41,664 nucleotides of DNA from Aliihoeflea sp. 2WW (GCF_000497755.1 NZ_AYOD01000048.1:1-41664); one strand, 5' to 3'; numbered from the stretch's first letter, positions 26,601 to 34,523 are shown. The notes: generated by a model from the letters alone, not told the origin. Program-made: numbers and translations.

Positions 26601-26814
26601 GCGTGCTCAATCCGATCGGTGTGAAGGCCACGGTCATGCCGAGCGGCAGCGGCAACAGGAAATCGTCAGCGGAGGGATACGGATTGTGCCAGCGGGCGAC
26701 GACTTCGGCCGTCAGCCTTGCTTCCTCGCAGACCCGTGCCAGCGCGCGCCCCGACGTCAGCGCCAACAGGATGCAACATGCGATAAAGCAGAGACATCGC
26801 TTCGTGTCCAACAT
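23686..26814 (-). CDS. Exported FGE/SUMF1-domain protein with PPC-like repeats, TagR-like
   Basis: A 1042-aa exported protein with a signal peptide at residues 1-26 (CFIACCILLALTSGRALA). A formylglycine-generating-enzyme/SUMF1 fold lies at about 110-365: LLLMGKYELSKAQYVAVL, FVRLPTEHEWEFVARGG, YDILGNAEELMQNPF, RGGHYRM and YTGLRLAMG. The cysteines needed for formylglycine synthesis are not seen around RGGHYRM, so it is probably a non-catalytic binding domain, as in TagR of the type VI secretion control pathway. Four PPC-like beta domains follow (about 425-507, 547-628, 655-745, 780-864). The C-terminal beta domain (890-1042, GFRRGSTMRVTGKSALTGED) resembles the IalB family. The start is ATG 26814 with GAGGGG upstream. 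It sits after the ABC permease gene, as TagR sits with TagST. Much longer than known TagR. Confidence 0.78.
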   Translation of the reverse strand: MLDTKRCLCFIACCILLALTSGRALARVCEEARLTAEVVARWHNPYPSADDFLLPLPLGMTVAFTPIGLSTRGLYGDERTTYTMGARETQLFETPLEVRVGSSITLSTRETLLLMGKYELSKAQYVAVLGRGNMRRGIETLVSRTLEPRIKILFSDFLRPGDPCENKFTSEMALVMTEPVTFLNYRSYIEFIDELNDYCINTPACRRQLGVLGRNQDYPGFVRLPTEHEWEFVARGGREFVAGRLTRDQLQGDVPALPEGKTIKDFAHVGSDPQRLVPIGSRDPLFGVYDILGNAEELMQNPFTAENGYGAVGAYVGRGGHYRMAQEELRVSRRVELTAFQRDEATGQFVTQYFPYTGLRLAMGYPIVGLQQRTGSNELAGDFKDTYVPPQEAGDRAGATIAEARDMGAITSKPSTLRDRVGGTDTLDIYRMTLRGYGLIQLEATSISGSVRIDLLDESETQLASATASEGAPAKLDTPPLMPGTYFLRVAPQGNTSAERTYNISLVTSSAPDTGVAQMTTAELAQAVRLGARQVITEQGFVGEGDRVDLYPMHDIAGRGGVVFTLSRYRGTATLAWYDEGQQRIHEVSGDGSAELELVVPTRRGDRGFLRVSADTGPGTVYALEAEARRPYDVMLTTARSPKNIARIESGKTHVGYLSSALTELNLLISLTDRKKVRVELSELSADVDLDILNDDDEQIESNHQRAGITAEFFQQDLDRGRYFARVRLKDRAGTSRFSITVYVDEPTKQLVRTPDDARRSAADLGRLSGSPISRVVNSAEAHNYYRFRVDGLQHVTVDVYGFTADVDIDLTLERNNRSVIAKSSNVGSEPESIQQRLQGGEYFLRLSRAGSATNSYFNLNISGFSQPAEYRFERHGDLVENSGDYQIRKMGNSCYLLTRAQAIHPQIGWRREWPVFKVGVERGDGSVWIALDASVKADGTDVYEANSATLSIDGQTLGRDTTVMFENAWLKPLTYSSDRSQTYVSNDAIRGFRRGSTMRVTGKSALTGEDVSVTYSLRGYTKAAQRINNLCGAKADWVWSN

Positions 26815-26848
26815 TCCTTCGCCCCTCTCCTTGCGCCGCCCCGTTGTT

Positions 26849-28765
26849 CTATGCCCCGCGCAGCGCATGCGCCGGATCGATGCGGGTCGCTTCGCGCGAA
26901 GCGGCGATGGAGGCGAGACAGGCGCCCCCGATCACGAAAATCCCGATGAAGAAGAAGTGTTCGATCCGCAGCACCGACAGCCGGCCATCGAAGCCGAGTT
27001 CGGCGGCGATGAACCTGTTCAGCAGCCACGAGATGAGATGGTAGAGTGCGATCGACATCGCATAGCCGGCCGCCGATATGAACAGCGCTTGGGCGATCGG
27101 GATGCGGAACAGTGTCGATTTGGCCATGCCGATCAGGCGCATGGTCGCATAGTCCACCTGCTTGCGTTTCACGTTGGCGAAAAAGCTCGCGGTCAGGATC
27201 GCGTAACCGCCCGCCAGCCCGACGAGGGCGACCACGGCGACCAGGATATTCAGGCTGCGTTCGAGCCGTTGCAGCTTGATGATGGCGTCGGAGCGGGCCC
27301 TGACGCCGACACCGATTTCCTCGAAACGCCTGACGAGCACCGGAATGTCCTCTAGTTCCTCGCCGACGAGGCGGAACCCGCGATAGCCGACCGAAGTCTC
27401 GGCAAAGCTTTCGGCGAGGGGGTCGAAGACGATCGGAACCTCCTTGCCGCGGGCGATCATAGCGATGAGGCTGCTGCTGGCTATCGCCGCGCCGCCTTCG
27501 ACGAAGCCCGCCACGCGCACCGGCACCGTGACGGTTTTCGTGGCGGCGCTCTCGCCATAGGCGAATTCGATCTCGACGGCCGCCGGCTCGCCGGCCGTCT
27601 GCCAGGCGGCGCGCAAGCGCTCGGGCAGGGCCACGCGGTTGTTGAGCACGTAATCCTCGCCCAGTCCGCGCACCCGCTCCATTACGGCAGCGGCGCTGCC
27701 GCCCGCCAGATGAAGTTCGGGATGATAACCTGCGAAGGGCACTTGTTCGCCAAGCACCGTGGCTGCAAGCGTTGGGGCAAGGCCGATCACGTGGGCCGAC
27801 CTGTTGCCGAGGACGGCGTTACCCTCCTCGACCTCACGGGCGGAATACCCGCGATCGCCGTTGAGCAGGACGAGAAATTCCAGCTCGGGATCGACCGGCT
27901 GAAGCCAGTCCGGCAAGCCTTCGGGCATCAGTCGTCCGATGATCTGAGACGGCGCGGCATTTTCCACCTGCGTCGTGCCGACGCGGATGCGCAGTTCCGC
28001 GGTCGCCGTCTCACCGAGCGGCTCCGTCAGCCGGACCACGAGCGCGGAATAATGCCGGCGTGGCGTGGCGGATATTCCGGGCCAGCCTCGCCCCGGCACT
28101 GCGATTCCGGCGCGATAGTCCTCCACTTCCCGGTCGATCTGTGTTGTCGCATAGATACTAGGCAGCGTCGCACGCTCCTGGGGCACCAAGCCGACGACAG
28201 TCATCTCCATCGAGACGATCTTGTTGCGGTCGCCCTCGATTCGACTGATCAGGAGATTGATCTTCGAACCGATCTCGACTCGAAGCTGCGCCGCCAGATC
28301 GGTGCTTAGGGCAAGGCCGTCATCCGTCGGCGGGGCGCCTTCGAAATTGTCCTGGAAGATCGGATCGTCCGCGCTGGTGGGCACCAGCCGTGCCCTGCCC
28401 CGCATGCCGTTGCCATCGGCCACCTGAAAATCGACGTCGCGGGGCGTCAGCATGACCGACGGCTGAAGATACAGCACGCCCGGCCACGAGGTGACGTCTT
28501 TGAAGAACGCGTCGGTACGCAAATCCGCTTCGAGTGGCCTGATCTCGCGGAATGACGGGTCGGAGATGAAGTCTTGCTTCAGCCGGTCGATGAATCCGAC
28601 CTTGACCGAGGTGAGCAGCATGATCGGGGTGAGCACCGCGACGACGCACAGGATCAGGCAGACCGACAGCAGCCGCTCGCCAAGCAGGTCCTTCAGCGCC
28701 ACGAAGACGGTCACGGGCAGGGGCCTGCCGCCGGACGCCTGCGTGCCGCTCGCCGTGACCGTCAT
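26849..28765 (-). CDS. FtsX/LolC-type ABC transporter permease, TagS-like
   Basis: A 638-aa membrane protein with the four-helix FtsX/MacB topology. One N-terminal transmembrane segment lies near residues 33-56 (VCLILCVVAVLTPIMLLTSV). A very large periplasmic domain covers roughly residues 60-510. Three C-terminal helices follow (LNILVAVVALVGLAGGYAIL, PIAQALFISAAGYAMSIAL and FFIGIFVIGGACLASIA). Such permeases do not usually move substrate through the membrane but transmit mechanical force from ATP hydrolysis to periplasmic partners. GGAGG lies 9 nt before ATG 28765, one base after the ATPase stop, so the two subunits are translated together. Its partners in the operon suggest the role of TagS. 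Confidence 0.85.
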   Translation of the reverse strand: MTVTASGTQASGGRPLPVTVFVALKDLLGERLLSVCLILCVVAVLTPIMLLTSVKVGFIDRLKQDFISDPSFREIRPLEADLRTDAFFKDVTSWPGVLYLQPSVMLTPRDVDFQVADGNGMRGRARLVPTSADDPIFQDNFEGAPPTDDGLALSTDLAAQLRVEIGSKINLLISRIEGDRNKIVSMEMTVVGLVPQERATLPSIYATTQIDREVEDYRAGIAVPGRGWPGISATPRRHYSALVVRLTEPLGETATAELRIRVGTTQVENAAPSQIIGRLMPEGLPDWLQPVDPELEFLVLLNGDRGYSAREVEEGNAVLGNRSAHVIGLAPTLAATVLGEQVPFAGYHPELHLAGGSAAAVMERVRGLGEDYVLNNRVALPERLRAAWQTAGEPAAVEIEFAYGESAATKTVTVPVRVAGFVEGGAAIASSSLIAMIARGKEVPIVFDPLAESFAETSVGYRGFRLVGEELEDIPVLVRRFEEIGVGVRARSDAIIKLQRLERSLNILVAVVALVGLAGGYAILTASFFANVKRKQVDYATMRLIGMAKSTLFRIPIAQALFISAAGYAMSIALYHLISWLLNRFIAAELGFDGRLSVLRIEHFFFIGIFVIGGACLASIAASREATRIDPAHALRGA

Positions 28766-28766
28766 G

Positions 28767-29495
28767 TCAATGCGCCTCCAGTTCGGACCGCGTCAGGCGT
28801 GGCGACACGACGTGCGGCTTGAGCGTGAAAATCTGGTCCGCAAAACGCCCGACGAGGTCGAGATCGTGCGAAACCATCAGTACCGTGGCGCCTTGGCGCG
28901 CGGCAAGATCGCGGAACTCCTTCACCACGATCAGTGCCATCGTCTCGTCGATTGCCGCGGTCGGCTCGTCGGCGAGCACCATCTGCGGCTCGCCGGCGAG
29001 CGCCCGCAGGATGCTGGCGCGCTGCCGCTGGCCGCCCGACAACGCGGACGGCTTCTTGTCGAGTTGGTGGACCATGTCGAACTGTTCGGCAAAGCGCTCG
29101 AAATAGCCCGGCGGAACGGGTGCATTGCGGAGCTGGAACGGGAGCGCGAGGTTTTCCCTCACCGTCAGGAAGGGAAACAGTCCTCCGCTTTGGAGGATGT
29201 AGCTGAACTTCGTCCGCCTCACCGCCGATATGTCGGCGTCTTTGCCGGAAGCTATCAGGCCGGCAAGGTCGACCGTACCGGTCTCGCTGATCATCTCGAA
29301 ACGGTCGACGGAGGTGGGAAACGAGACCATCGAAAGCAGGTCGAGCATCGTGCTTTTGCCGCTGCCGCTCTTGCCGACGAGCGCGTAGAACTTGCCGCGC
29401 TCCAGCGCCAACCGGTCGACAAGGAGCTCGAATTCGCCGGCATCGGAAGAGAGGACCTTGCTCAAGCCTTCCAGCACCAGGATGTTGTCCGTCAT
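28767..29495 (-). CDS. LolD/MacB-type ABC transporter ATP-binding protein, TagT-like
   Basis: A 242-aa ATPase with Walker A GKSGSGKST (residues 41-49), Q-loop glutamine near 102, signature ALSGGQRQRASILRAL (about 151-166), Walker B MVLADEPTAAID and the switch histidine in VLMVSHDLDL. Length and the LSGGQRQR form place it with LolD, FtsE and MacB-type ATPases that pair with FtsX-fold permeases. The permease gene follows after one base. In P. aeruginosa TagT is this type of ATPase and works with TagS and TagR upstream of the PpkA kinase. Function here is inferred from the same gene company. Confidence 0.88.
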   Translation of the reverse strand: MTDNILVLEGLSKVLSSDAGEFELLVDRLALERGKFYALVGKSGSGKSTMLDLLSMVSFPTSVDRFEMISETGTVDLAGLIASGKDADISAVRRTKFSYILQSGGLFPFLTVRENLALPFQLRNAPVPPGYFERFAEQFDMVHQLDKKPSALSGGQRQRASILRALAGEPQMVLADEPTAAIDETMALIVVKEFRDLAARQGATVLMVSHDLDLVGRFADQIFTLKPHVVSPRLTRSELEAH

Positions 29496-29518
29496 CGCGC
29501 AGCCCCCGCCATCGAGTC

Positions 29519-31588
29519 CTAAGGCAGATTCGCCAGATCGAGCAGATAGGCCTTCTCTTCGGGTCCGGCCTGCTCGTTCAGAACGATCCAGGCTTCGGGC
29601 TTGTTGAGGATCGTGTCGTAGAAGGAAACGAGGGCGTTGAGTCTCTTTTCGAAGCTCGCGCGGCTGTCAGCCGGCATCTGGTTGAATTCTTCCAGCGTCA
29701 TCGACAGAAGTTCGCTTCGGTAGGGCAGCGCCTTCGCCCATTTCGGCGTCATCTCGCTTTCGTTGATCGCCTGCGCCTCGGCTATTCCGAGGTCGACGGA
29801 GGTGCTGCCAGATTGCTGCTGTGCGCCCATGAAGACGAAGCCGCCGCCCACCTGTTCGTCATCGAGGTCTGCAAGCAGGGTCTTGAGCAGTTCCATCATG
29901 TCGATGAGGTCGTTGCGCGTCACGACCACACGGATATCGAACGCCTTCTTCCTGAAGTTCGACGGGTCGCGGTCGAGAGCCCAAACGACCATGTTGCTGG
30001 GCGGTACCGCGTCCTTGCCGATATAGTCCACGACAGCGGCGCGCACGGCGCCGACGATCGCCTGGCCCGCCGCATCGCCGGCATCAGTGCTGCCGCTCAT
30101 GATGCCGGCGAAATCGCTGTTGGCCACGAGCCCGACGATCTTGTCGATCGAATCACGCAACGCCAGTTCGAGGCCCCCTTCGCTGCCCTGCGGATCTACA
30201 CGGGCAAACGCGATCGCCGACTCGCCGTCACCGGCGGCAACGGTTTCGTATTGCGGCCGCGCGATGGTGTAATCGCTATCCGTCTCGCTGCCGATGTAAA
30301 GAGCGGCGATATAGACGTTCTTCTCGCTGGCAAGCGCCTTGATCGAGCGTTCATCGAGGCCGGTCGAGTTCTTTTGCGATTCCGTACCATGAGCGCTGGC
30401 ATCGCCGATGAGGATGATGACGCGGCCGTGGTCCGGCGTCCAAGGCGTCGCGTCGATCGCCGCCTTGAGGCCCGCAAAGACGTCCTCCGTATAGTCGCCG
30501 CTACCGACGCTGGCCGCCTTGACGGTCCCGTCGCTGATCATCTCGATGAAGCCGTCGGCATCGAGCAGGGTCTCGCTGGTGAAGTTGCGTGCGGCATATT
30601 CGAGGCCCGGAGAGGAATCCGGATCGTCGCGATAGCCGACCAGGCCGAGCTTCAACGTATCAGCCGAGGTGGCGTTGGCACTGAGCGAACGGGCGGCATC
30701 GCGCACCGCATTGCGCACCGCGTCTATATGGGGTTGCATCGACGACGTCGTGTCGATGACGAAGACGGCGTCGAGACCCAAGGAACCCGCGCCGCCGCCG
30801 CTCTGGCGCTGAATACATTCGTTGCCGTCCGAGTTCCGGAGGTTGCATGCGTCTTGCTGCTGCGAGCGCGCGGCATTGGTGACCGCCGCCACCTGCACCG
30901 CCTTGAGGTCACCGCCCGGCCAGAACAGGGACAGGTCCCGGTACGACACGATCGGCATAAGATAGAACGACTTCTCGACATCGACCCAGCCGTTCGGCTC
31001 CCGGCTCTTGATTTCCGGCGGTACATCGCTGGACAGAACCCGCTGGTAGAGGTCTTCGGCGACCTGCGGATCGTTGGAAGCCTCCGCGACCGTCGTCTCG
31101 AGGGACTGCACGTTGTCGAACATCAGCACCGGCTTGCGCTCCGATGGACCTGGATTCGTGAACGTCACGGCCAGCGCCTGCTTCCAGATGACCACGTCCT
31201 GGGCGCGCATGTAGCCCTCAGGCGCCTGGAAAGTCGGTCCCACCCGGAACCAGCCCGTCGCGTCCAGTTCGTTGGTGAATTCGACGTCAATCGCCTCGAA
31301 CGCATAGTACGGCTTGAACGCCTCGACGTTGCCATGGAGCTGGGCCGAGGTTTCGTCCGGCTGGATGTAGATGTTGGACTGGGGCTTGGTCAAAAGCCGC
31401 AGCGGCAGGCCGAGCGTGGTGACAACGCAGACCTGTTCGGGGGTATTGCATTCGACGTCGGACAGGTCGGCCCTCACGAGTCCCGCGTTGAAAAGAGCCG
31501 GTCCCACCACGAAGGCTCCGGTCAGAGCTGTTACCGCAGCCAGTCGCGGCTTCTTGCCGCCGTTCAAACCGATGCCTCGAGACAGCAT
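29519..31588 (-). CDS. Exported von Willebrand A protein resembling the periplasmic half of PpkA
   Basis: A 689-aa protein with an N-terminal hydrophobic export or anchor segment (AAVTALTGAFVVGPALFNAG). An SH3-like region at about 60-135 (LPLRLLTKPQSNIYIQPDET to GYMRAQDVVIWKQ) leads into VTFTNPGPSERKPVLMF. The von Willebrand A domain lies at about 272-470, with MIDAS DTTSSM (Asp279, Thr281, Ser283) and IILIGDASAHG. The order SH3-like, WKQ and FTNP segment, then VWA matches the extracytoplasmic part of the type VI kinase PpkA as I recall it, but no kinase domain precedes it. ATG 31588 has GGGGAG upstream and makes a proper signal; it lies 5 bp after the preceding gene and 23 bp before the ATPase gene. 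Confidence 0.8.
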   Translation of the reverse strand: MLSRGIGLNGGKKPRLAAVTALTGAFVVGPALFNAGLVRADLSDVECNTPEQVCVVTTLGLPLRLLTKPQSNIYIQPDETSAQLHGNVEAFKPYYAFEAIDVEFTNELDATGWFRVGPTFQAPEGYMRAQDVVIWKQALAVTFTNPGPSERKPVLMFDNVQSLETTVAEASNDPQVAEDLYQRVLSSDVPPEIKSREPNGWVDVEKSFYLMPIVSYRDLSLFWPGGDLKAVQVAAVTNAARSQQQDACNLRNSDGNECIQRQSGGGAGSLGLDAVFVIDTTSSMQPHIDAVRNAVRDAARSLSANATSADTLKLGLVGYRDDPDSSPGLEYAARNFTSETLLDADGFIEMISDGTVKAASVGSGDYTEDVFAGLKAAIDATPWTPDHGRVIILIGDASAHGTESQKNSTGLDERSIKALASEKNVYIAALYIGSETDSDYTIARPQYETVAAGDGESAIAFARVDPQGSEGGLELALRDSIDKIVGLVANSDFAGIMSGSTDAGDAAGQAIVGAVRAAVVDYIGKDAVPPSNMVVWALDRDPSNFRKKAFDIRVVVTRNDLIDMMELLKTLLADLDDEQVGGGFVFMGAQQQSGSTSVDLGIAEAQAINESEMTPKWAKALPYRSELLSMTLEEFNQMPADSRASFEKRLNALVSFYDTILNKPEAWIVLNEQAGPEEKAYLLDLANLP

Positions 31589-31593
31589 GTCAC

Positions 31594-32649
31594 CTACTCC
31601 CCACTTGATTCCGCGCCGGCCATCGCCGGCGCGCATTGATCGACGAAGGCTTTTTGAAAGGCGGAAACCAGACCGAGGCTCAAATTGTAGGCTTTGTTTC
31701 GCTCAAGGATGACTTCGACGCCAGGCTCGGCCTCCACCTGGAACTGGCCGAATTCCACATTCTTGTAGCAGAACTCTCGCTTGGGCACGCACCAGTAGTG
31801 GCTGTCGTCGAGACTGCGCTCCACCACCGAGCGTCGCGTCGCGTCGCCGCTGACGCCGTAATTGTTGGCGACGGCCATCATCCGGCTGCGCGCGATCGTA
31901 ACCTGATCTTCGTGCGCGTCGATGATCCGGGACATCGAAGCGATCATGAAATTTCCGTCCGGCGCGCATTCGGCTTTTTCGACGACTAAAGTCTCGTCGC
32001 CCTGCTTCATTTCGGAGAGGTCGAAATCGGCGACCCAGGGGTAGGCTCCTTCGGCCTGCCGCTCGAAGATGTCGGTGACGAAGGCAATCGCCTCACCCGA
32101 ATGCTCCAGCATACCGGTTTCGGGGTGGAACCTGTTGAACGGCGCATAAAGCGCGACGTCATCGCCACCGCACCGGATTTGGTCGACGATACTTTCGCGC
32201 GTCAGCGCAAGCATGCGGGTGAATTGCTCCAACCGGGCCTGGGTCGTTGGCGTATAGTCCTGGTAGACGATGACGATGTCGCGCTCGGTTCGCCGGAACG
32301 CTTGCTGGTCGCGGATGTCGGTCACCTGGAGTTCGACCGGTAGCTGCTGGCGCATCAGCACGCGCATCAGCGGCCTGCTATGCTCGGCGTGAACGGTAAC
32401 TTTCTTGCCGTCATTTTCGAGGGCCTCGATACCGGACCCGGTCAACGGATAATTCTCGCAAGAAAAATCAGGCGCGACGTCCTGATATGTCGTGCGGGTG
32501 AACATGGCACCGAGCATGTACTCTGCGCCAGGCCCAACCTCTTCCCCATGGACCGGAGCGACGAAGGCCGCCACCGTCATTGTCAGCGCCGCTGCCAGCG
32601 AAAGCACGGCTGACCTATTGCGCAAACTGGTCTGTCGCGAAGCCTTCAT
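31594..32649 (-). CDS. Exported protein of unknown function
   Basis: A 351-aa protein with a Sec signal peptide (SAVLSLAAALTMTVAAFVAP, likely cleaved after VHG near residue 35). The mature part is a mixed alpha/beta protein with four cysteines in two widely spaced pairs (FSCENYP, IRCGGDD, and HYWCVPKREFCYKN), suggesting periplasmic disulphides. No known family was recognised. It is the second gene of the operon, 39 bp after the DUF1598-like gene and 5 bp before the VWA gene. The tight spacing argues for a function in the same periplasmic complex. The start codon has only a distant GGGAGG, so initiation may depend on upstream translation. Confidence 0.7.
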   Translation of the reverse strand: MKASRQTSLRNRSAVLSLAAALTMTVAAFVAPVHGEEVGPGAEYMLGAMFTRTTYQDVAPDFSCENYPLTGSGIEALENDGKKVTVHAEHSRPLMRVLMRQQLPVELQVTDIRDQQAFRRTERDIVIVYQDYTPTTQARLEQFTRMLALTRESIVDQIRCGGDDVALYAPFNRFHPETGMLEHSGEAIAFVTDIFERQAEGAYPWVADFDLSEMKQGDETLVVEKAECAPDGNFMIASMSRIIDAHEDQVTIARSRMMAVANNYGVSGDATRRSVVERSLDDSHYWCVPKREFCYKNVEFGQFQVEAEPGVEVILERNKAYNLSLGLVSAFQKAFVDQCAPAMAGAESSGE

Positions 32650-32688
32650 TGAGAATAATTGCCTCCCGCTCCGCTCAAGGCCCTGGAC

Positions 32689-34011
32689 CTACAGCATCCA
32701 ACTCAGGGCATCGGCATTCGGCCGCGCTCCCGCGATCCGGGACGTCAGATCGCGATGCTTGCCTTCTGTCTGCCGTTCGACCAGCGTATCCCTGTCGAAC
32801 CCGACCGAAACACCGCCGCAGATGCCATAATGCTTGCTCAACCCAAACTCCTCTATTTGCCTCACATCGGAAACGAAAGTGATGTGGTCGGGCATTTCGT
32901 AACGTTCGATCCGATGCCCTTCGAGCAGGTAGCTGGCGTCGAACCGCGCTTTGGCCACCAAGTCGTTGTCGTGGATCAAGCGCGCGATCGCCATATGCCG
33001 GAAGACGTTGAACATCTCCCTCCAGATCTTGTCCGACTCGATCACCTCGTCCATCCGTTCGGTCCATGCGCAGGTGAATGCGCGCCGGAACGGATTGGCG
33101 CCATCGATATCGACGGATTCTCCGGCTCCATCGACCCACCCTTGTTCCGCATCCCTCAGGAGTATCTGCGAGGTCTTGAGGTGGGCGATATTGTTCTGCC
33201 AGTCCGCCTCGACCCGAAACTCGCCCGGAGTGAACCAGAACCGCGTCGGATGGGATTTGAACTCAGCCGATTGTCGGCCATGCGCCGAAAGATAGTGCCA
33301 GTGCCGGTATAACGCCGTATCTGCCGAGGGAAACGGATCCTTGATGTTGAGGTGCATTGCCCCGCCGCTCACCAGTTTCATCCGGTAGTCCGCATCCACC
33401 AGCACGAACGCCAGCCGCGAATGACGTTCCAGACCGTCCACCCGGATTCTCATTCCCAGCGTCTTGCAGAATTCCGAAATATCGGCACGTCCGCGTTCAG
33501 TCTGGAGGTCAAACCGATCGTGGATTTCGCCGCTGTCGATCATTGCGTTGAATTGCCGCCATTGCGGCTCGACTGCGTCCAGCGAGATCGCCGGTGAATA
33601 GAATATTTCCTTTCCGTCTTTTGTCTGCGGATACTTCCAGAACGCACTTCTCAGTGCGACGACGAAATCGTCGAGATGCAAGGGTTCGGCATCGGAATCG
33701 GCCAGTCCCCACAGGATCAGATCCTGACCGGCGGGATCGTAAACAAGCCCGTCGAGCCGCGTCATGCCTCCAAGCTGCAGGAAAGTTCCACAGGCGCTCT
33801 TGAGCGGTGCGCGCGCGCCACCATTGGCAAGGCACTCCTTCAACTCCTCGGATACCTGGCGAAGCGATACGGCGATCTGCGCGTCGGCGGCGTATTCCCT
33901 TGACGCGATTCCACACCAAAGCTCCTGTACCAGCGCCTGATTGACGGAAAGTCCCTGTGCGAGCGCGGCCGCACCGGCTGCCATCATCTCCAACACCACC
34001 CGCCGATGCAT
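32689..34011 (-). CDS. DUF1598-like protein, first gene of the exported operon
   Basis: A protein of about 440 aa. The segment GLVYDPAGQDLILWGLADSD followed by HLDDFVVALRSAF, and later FVLVDADYRMKL and FWFTPGEFRV, resembles DUF1598, a family of unknown function best known from Planctomycetes; the match is by eye. The N-terminus (MHRRVVLEMMAAGAAALAQG) is weakly signal-like. ATG 34011 has GGAGG 11 nt upstream (34027-34023); the GTG at 34020 lies too close to that site. It begins the seven-gene operon, so its 5' flank should hold the promoter. The plus strand downstream of 32649 to 34011 codes nothing convincing. Confidence 0.6.
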   Translation of the reverse strand: MHRRVVLEMMAAGAAALAQGLSVNQALVQELWCGIASREYAADAQIAVSLRQVSEELKECLANGGARAPLKSACGTFLQLGGMTRLDGLVYDPAGQDLILWGLADSDAEPLHLDDFVVALRSAFWKYPQTKDGKEIFYSPAISLDAVEPQWRQFNAMIDSGEIHDRFDLQTERGRADISEFCKTLGMRIRVDGLERHSRLAFVLVDADYRMKLVSGGAMHLNIKDPFPSADTALYRHWHYLSAHGRQSAEFKSHPTRFWFTPGEFRVEADWQNNIAHLKTSQILLRDAEQGWVDGAGESVDIDGANPFRRAFTCAWTERMDEVIESDKIWREMFNVFRHMAIARLIHDNDLVAKARFDASYLLEGHRIERYEMPDHITFVSDVRQIEEFGLSKHYGICGGVSVGFDRDTLVERQTEGKHRDLTSRIAGARPNADALSWML

Positions 34012-34341
34012 TGCACACACAGCCTCCAGTTATCGCGCCAGTCAAATGGCAGTCTACATAAGGAGTGCAAGAATTTCCAGAAGGAATTGCGTTCGCCTAT
34101 TCATTCAATTGTTCGAGTTCGAATCTCAACCAAGCCGATTTGCGAGACGCAATTGACTCATGCGGCGGCAAAGTAAAATGGAAGCCGCTATTAATTCAGA
34201 CAAATATGATTTAGTCGCCTGCCCGTCGCTCTCATTTTACTTCGTCTTTAAATATAGAATTTCATGTTCAATTATTACTGTGGGGGTAGTCTGAACTGCA
34301 CCATTTTCGCCGGAGGCCATTGTCTAAGTTATCCGGTTCAA
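34012..34341 (-). promoter_or_regulatory. AT-rich upstream region of the exported operon
   Basis: This 330-bp stretch is clearly poorer in GC than its surroundings and contains no coding signal on either strand. Reading toward the operon, TTGCAC followed by a TATGTAGA box about 35-60 bp before the start codon is a possible promoter. The ribosome binding site GGAGG lies at 34027-34023. No operator palindrome was seen. Confidence 0.4.
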
Positions 34342-34510
34342 CCGCTCACCCACCTGTCGAAGACTTTCTCCACGTCTTCCGGTGGTTACCGGGATCCAGT
34401 CGGAAACGAAGATATCGATCCAATCGCCTTCCTGGCGCGCCGACGGCCCGACCTCACCGGTCGGAGTGAGCTTCGCCGCATTGTTGATCAGGTTGACGAC
34501 GAAATAGCAG
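34342..34510 (-). pseudogene. Histidine kinase ATPase-domain fragment
   Basis: The minus strand reads FVVNLINNAAKLTPTGEV, the N-box of a histidine kinase HATPase domain, followed by SARQEGDWIDIFVSD, the usual strand before the G1 box. After a frameshift the words VEKVFDRWVSG appear, corresponding to the region following G1. The sequence has no phosphoacceptor histidine domain, no start and no end, and is only about 170 bp long. It is a scar of a sensor kinase gene lying directly upstream of the exported operon and in the same orientation. Confidence 0.65.
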
Positions 34511-34523
34511 ATGTGATCGTACG

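Noticed and set aside
28767-29495. LolCDE lipoprotein release or MacAB efflux system
   Set aside because: No LolA, LolB, MacA or TolC partner is present and only one permease gene exists; the FGE and VWA neighbours fit a Tag-type module better, though this is not proven.
29813-31639. 608-codon plus-strand frame opposite the VWA gene
   Set aside because: It is antisense to a protein with MIDAS and export signal and has no recognisable domain.
22094-34011. Sulfatase-maturation operon based on the FGE fold
   Set aside because: No sulfatase gene is present and the catalytic cysteines of FGE are not seen.
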